DNA of 64,000 nt from Asterias rubens (GCF_902459465.1 NC_047064.1:9341476-9405475), one strand, 5' to 3'. Counted from the first letter of the stretch, positions 1 through 12,740 are shown. Numbers and translations: made by a program. Notes: generated by a model not told the origin, from the letters alone.

Positions 1-133
1 ACCCTACAGCACCTCAGTAAATAATATACCAAGGGAAGCTTTCTACTATCGATATCTTACAACTGTGTAAGCTTCATGTAAATCTGTGTAGGTTTGTGTC
101 TTGAGTCGTACAAAAAAGTAACCAGACCCTTTT
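1..133 (+). mobile_element. MITE M4 fragment
   Basis: Shares CAAACTGTGTAAG-like, GGTTTGTGT and CAGACCCTTTTA blocks with 13091-13242. It is cut by the window edge. Confidence 0.55.
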
Positions 134-1226
134 ACGGCTCACAACTGACAAAAAATAAATTTAGAGTAACCTGCGAGTTCATCCAAAAGAGATGAATTGT
201 AACAAAACAACAAGGTAAATTAATATTTTACAGGATTCCATTTAGTATTCAATGGCGTGACACAGCATTTCTTTTTTTACTGAATGAACGGGCGTAAACA
301 TATATTAATGATATGGTACGATCTGCACGTTTACACTTTCTCAAGAATTGGAAACAAATATATCCAAAGTTCAATTTCACAGTGTGACAAGCTTACTAAT
401 TAATCTTCATTCAAGTAAATCTGTAATTGTAGATAACTTTCCCTTTGGGCCATTGCCAAGAAATGATGACCCCCCCTTTATAGGTCGGTCAGCTCTGACG
501 TTACTCGCTGAAATGGTGTTAATAAATGTGCCGACGTCAGCCCTCTTTCCCCCTAAGGCTTTTTCATATTTGGAGGAGGGGGGGGGTTGCTGGAAGAAGG
601 GGCCCCCCTGGCTATAATGTCTGTTTTGGTACGCTCAAGTGATTCCAAGAAAGTGAGACCACGGGCCGAGGCATATCACTTTTCTTCTTGTCTCACTACA
701 TCTTCCAATTCATCCTTCACATCGCCGCGGACTGGCACGGTCCAGAATTCCATAAACTGAATGGTCCGTTTAATTTGATTCGGACTGTATTTCCTGCCCC
801 TGATGACAACTGCTTAGAGAAGGGTACCGGTGGCTATTGCAATTAATTATGCAAATTTGAGCGTGGGACAGCAGGCGCGTGTGTGTATTACGTGTAAAAG
901 GTGATGGGGGGGGGGGCATTGGTTGATGGAGTAAAGTGCTTGAACTTGCAGTTAATCAAGCATTACTTGGATATCGGATTCTCTCTCATGATTTTGCACT
1001 TGAAATTTTTTCCACCACAAATGAAAAACTCAATTCCTGCTAATTTAAATCTCTATAAAAATAAGCACTTGTATTCTTATAGAATTAGTATAACAATTAA
1101 TAGTGTCAGAGCTGCTCACTTTGCATCTTGCAATCAGGGCATTGTTTTTAGAATTACATTCATAAATATAACAAGGGAAAGGTTTCCATAATCAGGGATA
1201 TTTTTTAAGTTTGTTCATTAGAACTT
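134..1226. other. Intergenic DNA without recognised genes
   Basis: Mixed-composition DNA with long G runs near 578 and 906. Only short frames without recognisable motifs. Confidence 0.5.
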
Positions 1227-1275
1227 ATAATAGATGTTAAATTTGCATCGCCGATGCAAATTTAACATCTATTAT
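1227..1275. repeat. Perfect 24-bp palindrome with 1-nt spacer
   Basis: ATAATAGATGTTAAATTTGC... (1227-1250) is matched exactly in reverse at 1252-1275. The half sequence GATGTTAAATTTGCATCG is the tail of SINE S1, so this is a tail-to-tail joint of two S1 ends. Confidence 0.85.
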
Positions 1276-1299
1276 ATCGTTGCGGTACCCGCTGCCAAA

Positions 1300-1490
1300 A
1301 CATAGGGTTCGAACTGCCTCTAGCTGCCGGGCAACCTCGGTAGTCTAGTTGGTAAGACACTGCTCTAGAATTGCAAGGGTTGTGGGTTCTAATACCACCC
1401 GAGTAACATGCCTGTGAAACTTTTTTACAGGACTCGGGAACAGTGCTAACACACATCGGTGTATGGGTAAAAACCAAAATTAATATTCAT
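1300..1490 (+). mobile_element. SINE S1, tRNA-derived head
   Basis: The head contains an A-box-like TAGTCTAGTTGGTAAGAC and a B-box-like GTGGGTTCTAATACC. The body includes GACTCGGGAACAGTGCTAAC and CATCGGTGTATGGGTAAAAA. Other copies lie at 22.3, 40.9, 42.8, 55.4 and 57.8 kb. Confidence 0.75.
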
Positions 1491-1616
1491 TAGAACTTGT
1501 AAAGATTGGTTATTTTCCAGAAAACTTTCTGCAGAATCAGGGACAGTTTGGCAACTCTGTATTTGTGGATAATATCTCAAATTAGCATCTTTACTAATAC
1601 TGTTTGTAAAGTAAAC

Positions 1617-1764
1617 TTAAAGACTCTGGACGCTATTGGTAATTGTCACGGACCGGTCTTCCCAACGTTTTATACTATCAACAGCTCTCCATTGCTTGTT
1701 ACCAAGTAAGGTTTTATGCTAATAATTATTTTGAGTAATTACAAACAGTGTCCAGTGCCGTTAA
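1617..1764 (+). mobile_element. MITE M1, internally deleted
   Basis: About 50 bp of the M1 head is fused directly to about 100 bp of the M1 tail; TTAA at both ends. Confidence 0.75.
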
Positions 1765-2564
1765 TAGGTTCAATTTGGTTTCACTCTCCAATTAATGGGC
1801 TTTCAGGCAAGAGCTTGAACACACACACAAAATTAATAAAAGAACTGGACCAGCAAATTTACAAAAAAAGGAAAGAGTTTCTAGCCAGCTATCCAAACAA
1901 AAAATGTTTTTACAAAAAAAGAGTCTATTTTTGGGGATTGGTGAAAAACAAGTTTTATATGTCAGGATATATTTAATCTTGGTCTGAAATCAGCCGTCAG
2001 TTGAGTTTTCCAGGGACTGTAAGGAATCTACAACTCAGATGTCAGTAAATGTCTGTTTGGCTTGTTTCTGTTCTTTAGCTAACACAGATAAAATTTGTCT
2101 TGCTATCATCTCGGCAAATGGAAACTGTCTTCAGTTACAGACCTCGGCCAGTCCCCGAGGTGCTCGCGTGTATTACCCTGCCTCGGCTATTTTCGTTGTC
2201 AACATTCTCCGTCTGGGACATCTTGAATGTTTTTGTTTTCCTTTGTATTTCTTTCCAGATATACTTTACACTTTTTTCTTTCTACTGGCTCTACTTAAAT
2301 TCTGGGTTTTTTTTGGCTGACTCTTTTGTTGTACCGCGGAACCGTTTTCTGGGCCACTTGCAACATTGTGATGTTTGTGTATATACCATGTTCCTGACTT
2401 ATAATTTTTGAGGTTTTTTACCAAGAGAATACCTACTACATGTCACTTTTATTAAGAGGAGACCATTTAAGTATCCTTCAAATATTAACATTATAATAGA
2501 GAATAATGGAAGAATCGTACCTGATTCAAAATTTACTTTATATAATACTTTATACACTGTATAT
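1765..2564. other. Intergenic DNA
   Basis: AT-rich; the longest frame (about 103 codons at 2100-2411) shows no motif and AT-rich composition. Confidence 0.45.
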
Positions 2565-2941
2565 ACTATTGGTAATTACTTTTAAACAGTTATTAGCAAA
2601 AAACCTTACTTGGTAATGAGTTATGGGGAGCTGTTGATAGTTTAAAACATTGTGAGAATCGGCTCCCTCTGAAGTAACGTAATTTTCGAGAAAGAAATAA
2701 TTTTTTGCTTAATTATTTGAAATTTGTTTTCGAGACCTCAGAATTTGATTTTGAGGTCCCGAAATCAAACATATGAAAGTGCACAACTTCGTGTGACAAG
2801 GGTGTGTTTTTTTCTTCCATTAATATCTTGCAACTTTGACGACCAATTGAGTTCAAATTTTCACAGGTTGTGCCTACTTGAGATTCACCAAGTGAGAAGA
2901 CTGGTCTTTGACAACTACCAATAGTGTCCAGTGTCTTTAAG
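2565..2941 (-). mobile_element. MITE M1
   Basis: Near full length, inverted; ends in CAATAGTGTCCAGTGTCTTTAA. It contains the internal GAGACCTCA/TGAGGTC hairpin in degraded form. Confidence 0.85.
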
Positions 2942-3394
2942 GTACCTGTACATTTTACTTAAACAAAGTTTTGTTAAATTAAACACAGGCAAAACAGCTG
3001 AAGCTACAAACATTGCAGGACTTTTGGGATGCCAGTAAGAACAATATGAAGTCTTTATAGACCAATCCGACGAAAAAAATTTGGTAGCGCCTTCTATTGA
3101 AATTTTTTACAATTGCGGTGTCATTTTGTGCACAATCTATGCACTAAAAATACCGCAGCAAATGGCGCGCGGTGCTCAACACTTGCGCGCCCGGATTATG
3201 TCTATATATTGTACATATCTACCAATAAGGTAACTCGAGGCACTTGAACAGACAGAAACAATTCTAACTAAGACAAATTTTAGAAATGTTTGAAATTATG
3301 ACACCAAATTGTATGTAGCACCTAAGGGATCACAGGGTGCTGCGGCATATTCAGCAGCCACTGCTGGTAAAGCGTATGTTTTTGATAATGTGTG

Positions 3395-3478
3395 CATGCT
3401 CAGAACTATGTTAACAATGGGAATTTACATGGTACGTCTGCTGCCACCTAACATTCCAAAGTCTGCCATTATATGTAC
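3395..3478 (+). repeat. Half copy of hairpin MITE H2
   Basis: Matches one arm of 6838-6978: AACAATGGGAATTTAC, GTCTGCTGCCACCTA, CCAAAGTCT. Confidence 0.6.
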
Positions 3479-3499
3479 GAACATTGTAAGCACTTTTTG

Positions 3500-4933
3500 A
3501 AAACACAGCCAGCATCTTTCGGGGATGACATTCAAAACAAAGTGCGAAGTAATTTCCAAAAGCTCAGACAGAAAACTGGTGCTTATGCCAACCAACCTTT
3601 CCAAAAACAATTTTTTTGTTGAGCTAGAAACAAGTTGACCGGTGTTTCAGTCTAGCCTTATTTTCTAAGAATAACAAAGTACCTTCTTGATAAAACTGCT
3701 ATCAGCTCATTCCAACACCATCAGCCTACTCACAAGAGAATACCCTCTTGAACGTGATTATCAGTACCAATGTGGCGTGACAGCTGGATAACCGATCGTA
3801 AAAAAAAAAAATTTTGTCTCCCGATACTCTACTGAAAGCATACACCCTGACGCGAAGACACACTCTGACACCCCAAATCTAAGGGGTTTCAACCCCACCA
3901 TTTCCTGTTTGTTCACCGATTAGCCAATCAGGTCGCCTCGTCCACCGAGCCTGGAATTCCAAGTTCCCCTTTCAATCCGTGTTGATCGGTCACTCAATCC
4001 TTTCTGTCAACGTCCTTGTCCTAAGCATGAAGTTGTTTTGCCGGATGGTTGGCTCGAGTGAAGGACTTACATTTCCATTATTATAACCCGACTGAACTCT
4101 TGAATGGGCAATCAAATTACCCACCCCACCCCCCCCCCCTTAAAAAAAAAGAGGGAGAGAGACTGTTTACAATGACTGACGATTGACCTAACCAGTTCAC
4201 TAAAGACCTTAGTAAGCCTGAATGTTCAAATTGAAATGATAATCCCCCTTTCCAGTCTTTGTTACGCCAGACTCCACCAGTGTGCCAGAACTTTCTATGG
4301 AGGTTCGGGGTGCTTTTAAGAGCACAATAGAGCGCGACACCATGGCGATAGTTCCAAGTGGGGAAGTCACAAGGTCACATGTTTGGGTTTCCTGTCACTA
4401 ATGTAAGGAGAGGAGCTCATGGAGGGGGGGGGGGGTGTGGAGGGCCCCGAAGGGCAACTTCTTTATAAAGAAAAAATTCTTTTCAGCGGGGATGTTTCTG
4501 GATTTCTGAAGTTTTTATTGTTGCTGATTGGGTGACAGGTAACAAGAGCGCTCCAAGTCGGTGTGTTCAAAGCGCTGATGTGTGTAACCTTAACAAACAC
4601 AACTCCTGTGTTTGACACTGTTCAATAAGTGGGTAATGCTTTTCACCCGGAAAAAAAAAAATACCGAAACAATAAACCCCCGCAGATAAACACGACAAAT
4701 GGAAAGGAAAGACAAAAAAAAAGACTAAATAAACACCGCTTCTAAATCTGAATACAAGAAATCCAAGAATAAACATCAGTCTACGTTGCCAACTCTTTTC
4801 ACAGAATTTCTTATTTTGTACACATACTGTGAGCCTGCGTGGGTTTTCATTGAAGACCAACAAAAAAAACCATTATTGATGAGATTTGTTTTATTTAGGC
4901 AGACAATTGTCTTCTCAGAATACTCTTAAAGGC
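3500..4933. other. Intergenic DNA
   Basis: No gene or clear repeat; long C and G runs near 4130 and 4424. Confidence 0.4.
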
Positions 4934-5240
4934 AGTCATGGCAGTGGACACTATTGGAAATTACTCAAAATAATTGTTAGCATAAAACCTTACTTGTTAA
5001 GGAGTAATGGGGAGAGGTTGATGGTATAAAACATTGTGAGAAACGGTTCTCTCTGAAGTGACGTAGTTTTCGAGAAAGAAGTAATTTTCCACAAATTTGA
5101 TTTTGAGACCTCAGAATTAGATTTTGAGGTCTCGAAATCAAGCATCTGAAAACACACAACTTCGAGGGTTTTTTCTTTCATTATTATCTAGCAACTTCGA
5201 CGACCAATGAAGCTCAAATTTTCACAGGTTTGTTATTGTT
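4934..5240 (-). mobile_element. MITE M1, truncated
   Basis: Starts GGCAGTGGACACTATTGG and stops after TTTTCACAGGTTTGTTATT, lacking the other terminus. Confidence 0.85.
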
Positions 5241-5759
5241 ATCTGTTTTATCCAAGGTGAGAATGTTACACATGTCAACCTGCAAAATAATTCCAAACAA
5301 TGGTCTCTAACGTGCATCGCCCCCAAACACTTCAAGCCTACAAACAATAGGTGTCCGCAAAACCAACTTCCCTCTCAGAAATAAGGACAGGGTTTATCTC
5401 AAATAACAATCTTGGATAGAATTTTTCATCGTTTTCTCAAAGCACACAGACAAAATTGGTAGTTGTCCAAGACCAGTATCTGCACTTTATGTGACCCGAC
5501 ATAAACTAACAAACCTGCCAAAGTTTACGCTCAACTGGTCATCAGAGTCTCTAGAATATAATGAAAATAATCCCATCGCTGTTTTCAAACACGTATTTTG
5601 GACTCGAGCTGTTTGTTTTACTCATCTTCAAAGCGCAGAATTTCAGGCAAAAATACTTTTGAGGAAAATTTGTACAACATGAACATCTTTAGACAATGCA
5701 AATTATGTGTAAATTTGTGAAGGTTTGTATTTTCAATCTGACCAATGTTATGCACCCCT

Positions 5760-6418
5760 TTAAAGCCATTGGACACTTTCGGTAAACAGTGTTGTCCAGG
5801 GCCCCCACACTTCGTGTATCACAACTTCTATAAAAAATAACAAACCTGTGAAAGTTTAAGCTCAATCGGACGTCGGAGTCGGGAGAAAATAATGGGAAAA
5901 CCCACCCTTGTATCCGCGCGTTTCGCCGTGTCATGACAGGTGTTAAAAATAAATCCGTAATTCTCGCTATCGAGAATTGATATTGTTTTACTGTTTTCTC
6001 AAAAAGTAAAGCATTTCATGGAATAATATTTCAAGAGAAGTCTTTCGCCACTACCTTCTGTAAACCCTGTAAGTTACTTGTAAATCTGTGAACTTTTTAC
6101 AAATAACTTACAGGGTTTACAGAAGGAAATGGTGAAAGACTTCTCTTGAAATATTATTCCATGAAATGCTTTACTTTTTGAGAAAACAGCAAAACAATAT
6201 AAATTCTCGTTAACGAGAATTACGGATTTATTTTAAACACATGTCATGACACGGCGAAACGCGCGGAAACAAGGGTGGGATTTTCCGTTGTTTTCTCCCG
6301 ACTCCGATGACCGATTGAGCCTAAATTTTCACAGGTTTGTTATTTGATATAGAAGTTGTGGTACACAAAGTGTGGGCCTTGGACAACACTGTTTACCGAA
6401 AGGGTCCAATGGCTTTAA
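5760..6418. mobile_element. Head-to-head pair of MITE M2 forming a 659-bp palindrome
   Basis: 5760-6090 is an inverted M2 and 6091-6418 a direct M2. Their inner ends fuse near CTGTGAACTTTTTACAAATA, so the pair is one large imperfect palindrome ending in TTAAAGCCATTGG and CCAATGGCTTTAA. A direct repeat of about 68 bp (about 5694-5763 and 6415-6486) flanks it. Confidence 0.9.
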
Positions 6419-6524
6419 TGCATATTATGTGTAAATCTGTTAAGATTTGTATTTTCAATCTGACCAATGTTATGCACCCCTTTAATTGGTAAAAACACCA
6501 TGTCTTCCTACCAACAAGATAAAG

Positions 6525-6800
6525 CCCAGGTCAAAATTCCAGTTGAACCTAGTTAACTGGTGTCAACTGGTTCAACTGGATAGTGACCAAACTCGTCCAT
6601 TTTTCTTATTAACCAACTGGTTTGGACTAGGTTTAACTGTGTTCAACTAGGTTGAAATTATAAACCAGTTGGTTTCTGTCCATTTTCCATATTAAACCAA
6701 CTAGTTTTAACTGTGTTTAACTAGTTTATCAACTGGTTTTCAACTAGTTCCAGTTAAACCCAGTTTAACTAACTAGGTTCAACTGGAATTTTGACCTGGG
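6525..6800. mobile_element. MITE with 33-bp terminal inverted repeats and an AACTGGTT word array
   Basis: Ends are CCCAGGTCAAAATTCCAGTT and its complement. The interior is mostly variants of AACTGGTT, AACTAGTT and AACTAGGTT in both orientations. Confidence 0.8.
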
Positions 6801-6837
6801 AGGCAAAGTGTACCTTTGGTTTTGGGGATCATTCAAT

Positions 6838-6978
6838 GGGAGACTTTCTGGGACGATAGAGGGCAGCAGACTTACCGGGTAAATCCATTGTTCTCAGAAT
6901 TATGCGCATGTTCAGAACTACGTGAACAATGGAAATTTACCCGGTATGTCTGCTGCCGCCTAGCGTTGGAAAGTCTCC
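6838..6978. mobile_element. Hairpin MITE H2, nested
   Basis: The arms GGGAGACTTTC...GGGCAGCAGACTTACCGGGTAAA pair with TTTACCCGGTATGTCTGCTG...GGAAAGTCTCC. Single arms recur near 3.4 and 50.7 kb. Confidence 0.8.
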
Positions 6979-7014
6979 TATTGTTTTAATCCTATATAAA
7001 TGTAGATGTACATG

Positions 7015-7240
7015 TGTATTGACCCCTTGCACGCGTATCACACGCGGCGACCAATGCCACGCTCACCATGTTGGTGGGCAGTTAGGTTTACGTGTATTAA
7101 CGCCGCATCGCCTAAAATGCTCACTTTACTGCCTAACGCGCAGCATAGAGTTATATATAAAAACGCACAGTGAAATTGCCCACCAGTTTGGCGCATTCAA
7201 GATTTTTTTGCTGATGACGTCAGGTGAAATGGGTCAATAC
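7015..7240. mobile_element. Nested element with GTATTGACCC termini
   Basis: Short inverted ends GTATTGACCC/GGGTCAATAC; a CpG-rich interior with GATGACGTCAG. Its interior resembles the insertion at 28654-28871. Confidence 0.55.
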
Positions 7241-7983
7241 AATAAAACTAACATATGAAAAATTGCATTTCAAAAGGTGGTCCGGTTTGTGAGATAACAT
7301 CTAAAATCCGCAGCGGTTATATGCCACGCAGGAAGCATAATTTGTAACTTGAATTCACAATCTGAGAGGCGTCACTGACAGTAACGCTTCTCATATTCAA
7401 ACATTTGAGCATAAAAACTGACATATTTATTCCATAACCACACTACTTCAAAGAGAAATGTTTCTCAACATGCTTTATACATAGTTAACAATTTGATATT
7501 GTTAGCTTTACAGTGTGATTACGTCCGTCTTCTATTTAACATGATGAGTTGTTTGTTCTCAACTTTAATATTCAGGGACCCAAATGGGAACCAGTTCTTA
7601 ATACTGTTTTGGCTTCTTACCAAAAGTAATTTTAAGAGTGATTACCAAAAGTATAACCTCCCCTTTAACACTAAATTTCCTAAAAAGAAAGATACTGAAA
7701 AAGGTTGACTATACCCCAGTCCCTTTCTCATGTTTCCGGATGAAACTTACCTTTTGTTATCTACGGTAAATTCCAAAGTGTAGCATCCTGCCGCAACGGG
7801 TGATGTGTCGTCCAGTCAGGGCTTACTCTGGAAGTCATTTGATAAGGTCCCGCAAGTGCTTTTTCGTCTCTTGTTTATTTTTAATCAGAGAAGTTGGAGG
7901 TTGGCGGGAAACGATCCTGTTAACGCAATAAATCCGGAATGGAAAGATTTATCAAATTGTCTTGAGAAACTGACAAACCTTTC

Positions 7984-8384
7984 ATTAAAGACACAGTACA
8001 CTATTGTTAATTGTCAGAGACCCGTCTTCTCACTTGGAAAATCTCCACATGTGCACAAAATAACAAACCTGTGAAAATTTGAACTCAGTTGGTCATCAAA
8101 GTTGTAAGAAAATAATGGAGAAGAAAAAAAACCTTTGTCACACGAAGTTGTGTGCTTTCAGATGCTTGATTTCGTGACCTCAAATTCTAAATCTGAGGTC
8201 TCGAAATCAAGTTCATATTTTAGTGAGAAATTACTTCGTTCTTGAAAACGACGCTATTTCAGCATGTTCAGAGGGAGTTCACAATGTTTTATACTATCAA
8301 CAACTCTCCATTCATCACTAGCAAGTAAGTTTTTATGCTACCAACTATTTTGAGCACTTACCAATAGTGTCCAGTGCCTTTAAA
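7984..8384 (+). mobile_element. MITE M1, full length
   Basis: Both TTAA ends, the AACAAACCTGTGAAAATTTG core and the internal palindrome are present. Confidence 0.9.
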
Positions 8385-10360
8385 TATAAATCCTACTCAG
8401 ACAAGTTGTTCAAAAATTGTGTGGAGTGGTACATCATAATGTAACAAGATACGCTTTTTCAACTCACTTCTCTTTTTCACTTTATTTGCTACAAATAATT
8501 ATGTATCCTGTTTTTTTGACAATGCAAAAAAAGTGTCCAAACTACTTCCCCTACAAGCCTCTGTTCGGTTACATTGACTTTGAAGCATAGAAGAAGAAAA
8601 ACTTGACAGCTGCACTTAAATGAAAGTTCTTTACCAAGTTGAAAAGAGACGATGTCTACCAATGTGCTTACAAATCATTTATAGGAACGAGAAATAGTAT
8701 TCCAAACTTTGTACAGGATAACGGTACACGCTCGGAATGTACTTTTATTAAATTCATGAAAATATTGAAGTGGTTTTCAAAAGAATTGCTCATTGCATTG
8801 TCATTTTAACCCTTATTCTGTGCACCAAAAGGTTAAATGAGCCATTTCACAGCTTCAATTAAAAAAAAACCGGATAGAACAAATATCTTAAACACAAACC
8901 GGAACCTGATCTGTTTCAGTTTGAGAAGTCTTGACAATTAATAGAGAGACCGTGCAACATCTGAACATTTTTGAGTAAGCTTGAGGTTGTACATTTATCT
9001 TTTTATTTATTTATTCGTTTATTTAGTTAGTTAAATTTGTATTTGTTTAGTTAGAATTTATGAAACATCCAACACAACAGCACATTGCGCCAATAACAGC
9101 ATGGTCACAGTAAGTGAGAAGAAATGTTTAGCTTTGGGAAAGACCCACTGAGTAAAACCCAATCCACATGCAAGGATTTGGTCCAAGGTGGGGTTTGAAC
9201 CAGGGTCCACAGAACGAAACCACTGAGAATGAAGGCAACAAAATCTTGCACTTTATTTTATGCGCAATGTTAAATTTTGTGTCAGCAAAATCGCAAATTC
9301 ATGATACTAAAATAATATAATTTCATGCAGTCTTAAGATCACACTGTGGGTAGTGAAGAAAGAATGCGCACAAAAATAACCACAAATATTGCTTAAGTTG
9401 GGGAAAGAAATTTCTAACTTAAAGTTTCGAGATGAAAAATTAATACAATCAAATCGCTGTTCACAAAGGTACTTGCTTATGTTTGACATTCACTGCTGGA
9501 ACTAAATTCAATCAAAGACATTAATATTTGTTGACAATGCTGTAAAATAAAATCAGTACGTCAGGCCAGTAAAAAAACAATCACAACACAAACAGCAAAA
9601 TGACCATAACACACTAAATAATAAACCTTCTTCATGTAACATAACAAAACACAATTATCAATAATTGAAAAAATACCTTTTCAGTAGGAGAAATCATGTG
9701 TACGAACATTGTCAATTAACTGCGGTCTGAATAGTCCTAAATTCACCTAAATCCATTTTGATGAGCAAGTCATAGCGAAGACACATGGTGAACCTCACCG
9801 CATCCTATCTCCACATCCTAACCCAGTACAAGCTCCACATCCAAGCTACACATCAACGTGTGTCGTCCGTGTGTGTTTATAATACACCGTTGCAAGATGA
9901 AGTGTCGGCTGTTTTTTTTAAATATTTCTTTTTATATTTGTCCCCCCCCTGTCCAGAGTACAGCTCTCCGTCCGTTCGTCTCTTTACTACTTCATTCAGG
10001 AAGAATGAAATCTTGTCACGAGGCTCTCCTACTCCGACTGAGATAGGTCAGAAATAAGGTTGTCCTATACGTCTAATGCAGGGTTGGTTGGCTGGCCGGC
10101 CGCGCACAGAAACAAACATATACACACAGGCGGTGAAATTAACTACCGAGCTAGGGAGTCTATTTGAGGCTGGCTAGCGTGCAGATAAATTTTGATGTGG
10201 ATGTTTCCTCTTCATCTCAACTAGCCTTGGATGCAGATGTCAGGGAAACAGCATCAGTGGAATGAATATTATTTCGTCATTTTGAAGAGAAAAAAAGATG
10301 GAATAAAAAAATAAAAAACTACAAATATTTACCGGAAGATAATTTGAATGTTTTGAAAAA
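8385..10360. other. Intergenic DNA
   Basis: AT-rich; a low-complexity TTTATTTA/TTAGTTAG patch at 8998-9060 and a weak tRNA-like remnant near 9180-9230. No gene recognised. Confidence 0.4.
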
Positions 10361-10369
10361 ACAAAATGT

Positions 10370-10764
10370 TGTCACTTATTTTGTTTTATTCTTCATATAC
10401 CATGGAACAATGCCATTAGTTTGAATTAAAACTTGAATTAAAACTTGTAATAAGATGTAATACATTAGAACTGACATGTGAAAATTCACATTCCAAAAGG
10501 TGGTCGTGTTATCGAGGTACATCCCTGAACATCCGGAGCAAGTAATTTCCCAAAGAAAGAATAATCCGCAGTAATGCACTCTGTTTCAAATTCATTGGCG
10601 TAAACACTGATATACTTTGTACATTTATCCACACTACTTTGAAGTGAAATATAAAACTTAAAAAATGCTTTATACAACCAAAAGTCGCTGTCGGCTTTTA
10701 ACCAATGTAGCTTGTAATGCCATTAATTTCAAGAGTGATTTCCAAACGTATACCTTCCCTTTAA
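10370..10764 (+). mobile_element. MITE M3
   Basis: Shares CATTCCAAAAGGTGGTCGTG, GAATAATCCG and the end GAGTGATTTCC...TACCTTCCCTTTAA with the other M3 copies. Confidence 0.65.
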
Positions 10765-10996
10765 AATGATGCAGAGAGGTTTGGGTGTAATACCGATCAT
10801 CAAGTCGGTATGATTATGTGTCTATAGCAGTCCTCCAACAGCAACCATGAATAAAACATACTTCCGGACTGGTGGCCATCGCATTTTAAAATCATGTTTT
10901 CCCCAGATGGCACTGTGTTTAGTTTCTGGTTTCTTGCGATACAAATTTGTATGTGTCACCCACCAAGTTGTTAGTCATCATTCAACTAACATTTAA

Positions 10997-11026
10997 TAGT
11001 ATTATTATTATTATTATTATTATTGG
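10997..11026 (+). repeat. (TTA)n microsatellite
   Basis: About 10 units. Confidence 0.95.
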
Positions 11027-11361
11027 TTTATTAAAAATGCAAACATGGCGGCCAAAAAGCCGAATTGCGGATGCATAATACACAAAGAGTAAAAATACAA
11101 TAATTATTACTACAAATCTATTAAAATTTGAGAAAAAAACAATAAAGTTAAACATACTCATATTACACAAGGGAGCAGGTTTAAAAAATTTACCAAAAAA
11201 GCCACTACAATTACCAAGAAGACGAGAAAAGACATATAAACGAAAAGTCAAATAGTATTTGAAGAAACAAAATCGCACGCACTTTAGAGCTAGCAGTGTA
11301 TACATTAAATGTTTTGTCAATTCTGTCATCTGCTCCTAAGTATTTGAGCAAAACAACGTTT

Positions 11362-11711
11362 AAAGACAGTGGACACTATTGGTAATTGTCAAAGACCAGT
11401 CTTCTCACTTGGTGTATCTCAACATTTATACATAAAATAACCAACCTGTGAAAATTTGAGCTCAATTGCGAGATAATGACCAAAGACGAAGTTGTGTGCT
11501 TTCAGATGCTTGATTTCGAGACCTCAAATTCTAAACTTGAGGTCTCAAAATCAAATTCGTGGAAAATTAATTCTTTCCCGAAAACTATGTAACTTCAGAG
11601 GGAGCCGTTTTTCATAATGGTTTATACTATCAACCTCTCCCCATTACTCGTTACCAAGTAAGGTTTTATGCTAATAATTATTTTGAGTAGGATAGTGTCC
11701 ACTGCCTTTAA
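11362..11711 (+). mobile_element. MITE M1, full length
   Basis: TTAAAGACAGTGGACACTAT to GTGTCCACTGCCTTTAA. Confidence 0.9.
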
Positions 11712-11956
11712 ATAAGATTTCTTTCAATAGGATCCAAATAACGTGGAGGCAACTTGAATAAAACTGAATTCAAACATAACTTACACCCCCACAAATTAAA
11801 AAAACAACCAGACAATAAAAACTAAACGTAAAAAAAAAACAGCATTTCAGACAGAAATATTCTTACAATACATTTGGGTAACTACCTCAATAACCAAAAC
11901 ATATTCCAATTATTAACAAGTTACAAATTGCTTGTTACAAATTGTGTATAATTTAT

Positions 11957-12740
11957 GTGTTATACCAGTGCAATTGAACCTATCCATTTGACATACTTAA
12001 GAAACCATTAAATGTAAATACAGTCTTTCTGATATTGAGTATTTTGATACTACATGTATCTTGTGACCTTTAGATCAACTCAAATTTAATATTCAAATTA
12101 ATAAGTGACCCAAGCAGGCTACTTTGAAGGAAATTTGTATGTTTTATACCAGTGTAATTCAACCTACCCGTTTTAAATACTAAAGAAAACAATAAATATA
12201 AATTCAGTCTTTCTGATATTGAGTTTTCCATACTACATGTATCTTGCGACTTTTTAGAGCAACTAAAATCTCCTGACGATGACTAGAGCAAGCTAGTCAA
12301 AACTTTGAGACCAATTTAAAAACTGACTCCGCAGTAGTACAGTTAATCAAGATCCTATAAGCGTTAGTAGTCCCAGCCTATTTCTATGCCATCCGCCCGG
12401 GTAATAGTTAAAAAGCAGGACAGTTCTTTTCAGAACTGAGAAGTCTCCCGAACCCCCAAACATCTACTTCGCGGTAGTAGTATAAAGCAAGACAGTTCTC
12501 TAAGAACAACTCTACCTGGCAAGTAGATACACACATGGTGTTACTGCAAACCAAATATACATCAAATTTAATATTCAAATTAATAAGTGACCCAAGTAGG
12601 CTACTTTTAAGGAATTATTTTATGTGTTATACCAGTGCAATTCAACCTATCCGTTTGACATACTAAAGAAACCAATAAATATAAATACAATCTTTATGAT
12701 ATTGAGTATTCCATACTACATGTATCTTGTGACCTTAAAA
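11957..12740. repeat. Three-fold dispersed repeat
   Basis: TGTTATACCAGTGCAATT through ACTACATGTATCTTG recurs at about 11957-12065, 12141-12250 and 12622-12732. AATTAATAAGTGACCCAAG accompanies the last two. Confidence 0.75.
12260..12540 (-). repeat. CpG-bearing repeat, inverted partner of 29755-30185
   Basis: GACTAGAGCAAGCTAGTC, CCATCCGCCCGGG, CAGAACTGAGAAGTCTCCCG and ACACCATGTGTG-type blocks recur in reverse complement and the same order near 30 kb. Confidence 0.75.

Larger units (their letters stand above)
6808..7672 (+). mobile_element. MITE M3 carrying nested insertions
   Basis: The head GTGTACCTTTGGTTTTGG and CTATTGTTTTAATCCTATAT are split by hairpin H2 (6838-6978). The sequence is split again at about 7015-7240 by an element with ends GTATTGACCC/GGGTCAATAC. 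M3 resumes with AATAAAACTAACATATGAAA and ends CCTCCCCTTTAA. Confidence 0.7.

Noticed and set aside
10982..11329. 115-codon Ile/Phe-rich frame resembling a membrane protein
   Set aside because: Begins in the (TTA)n repeat; hydrophobicity follows from AT richness.
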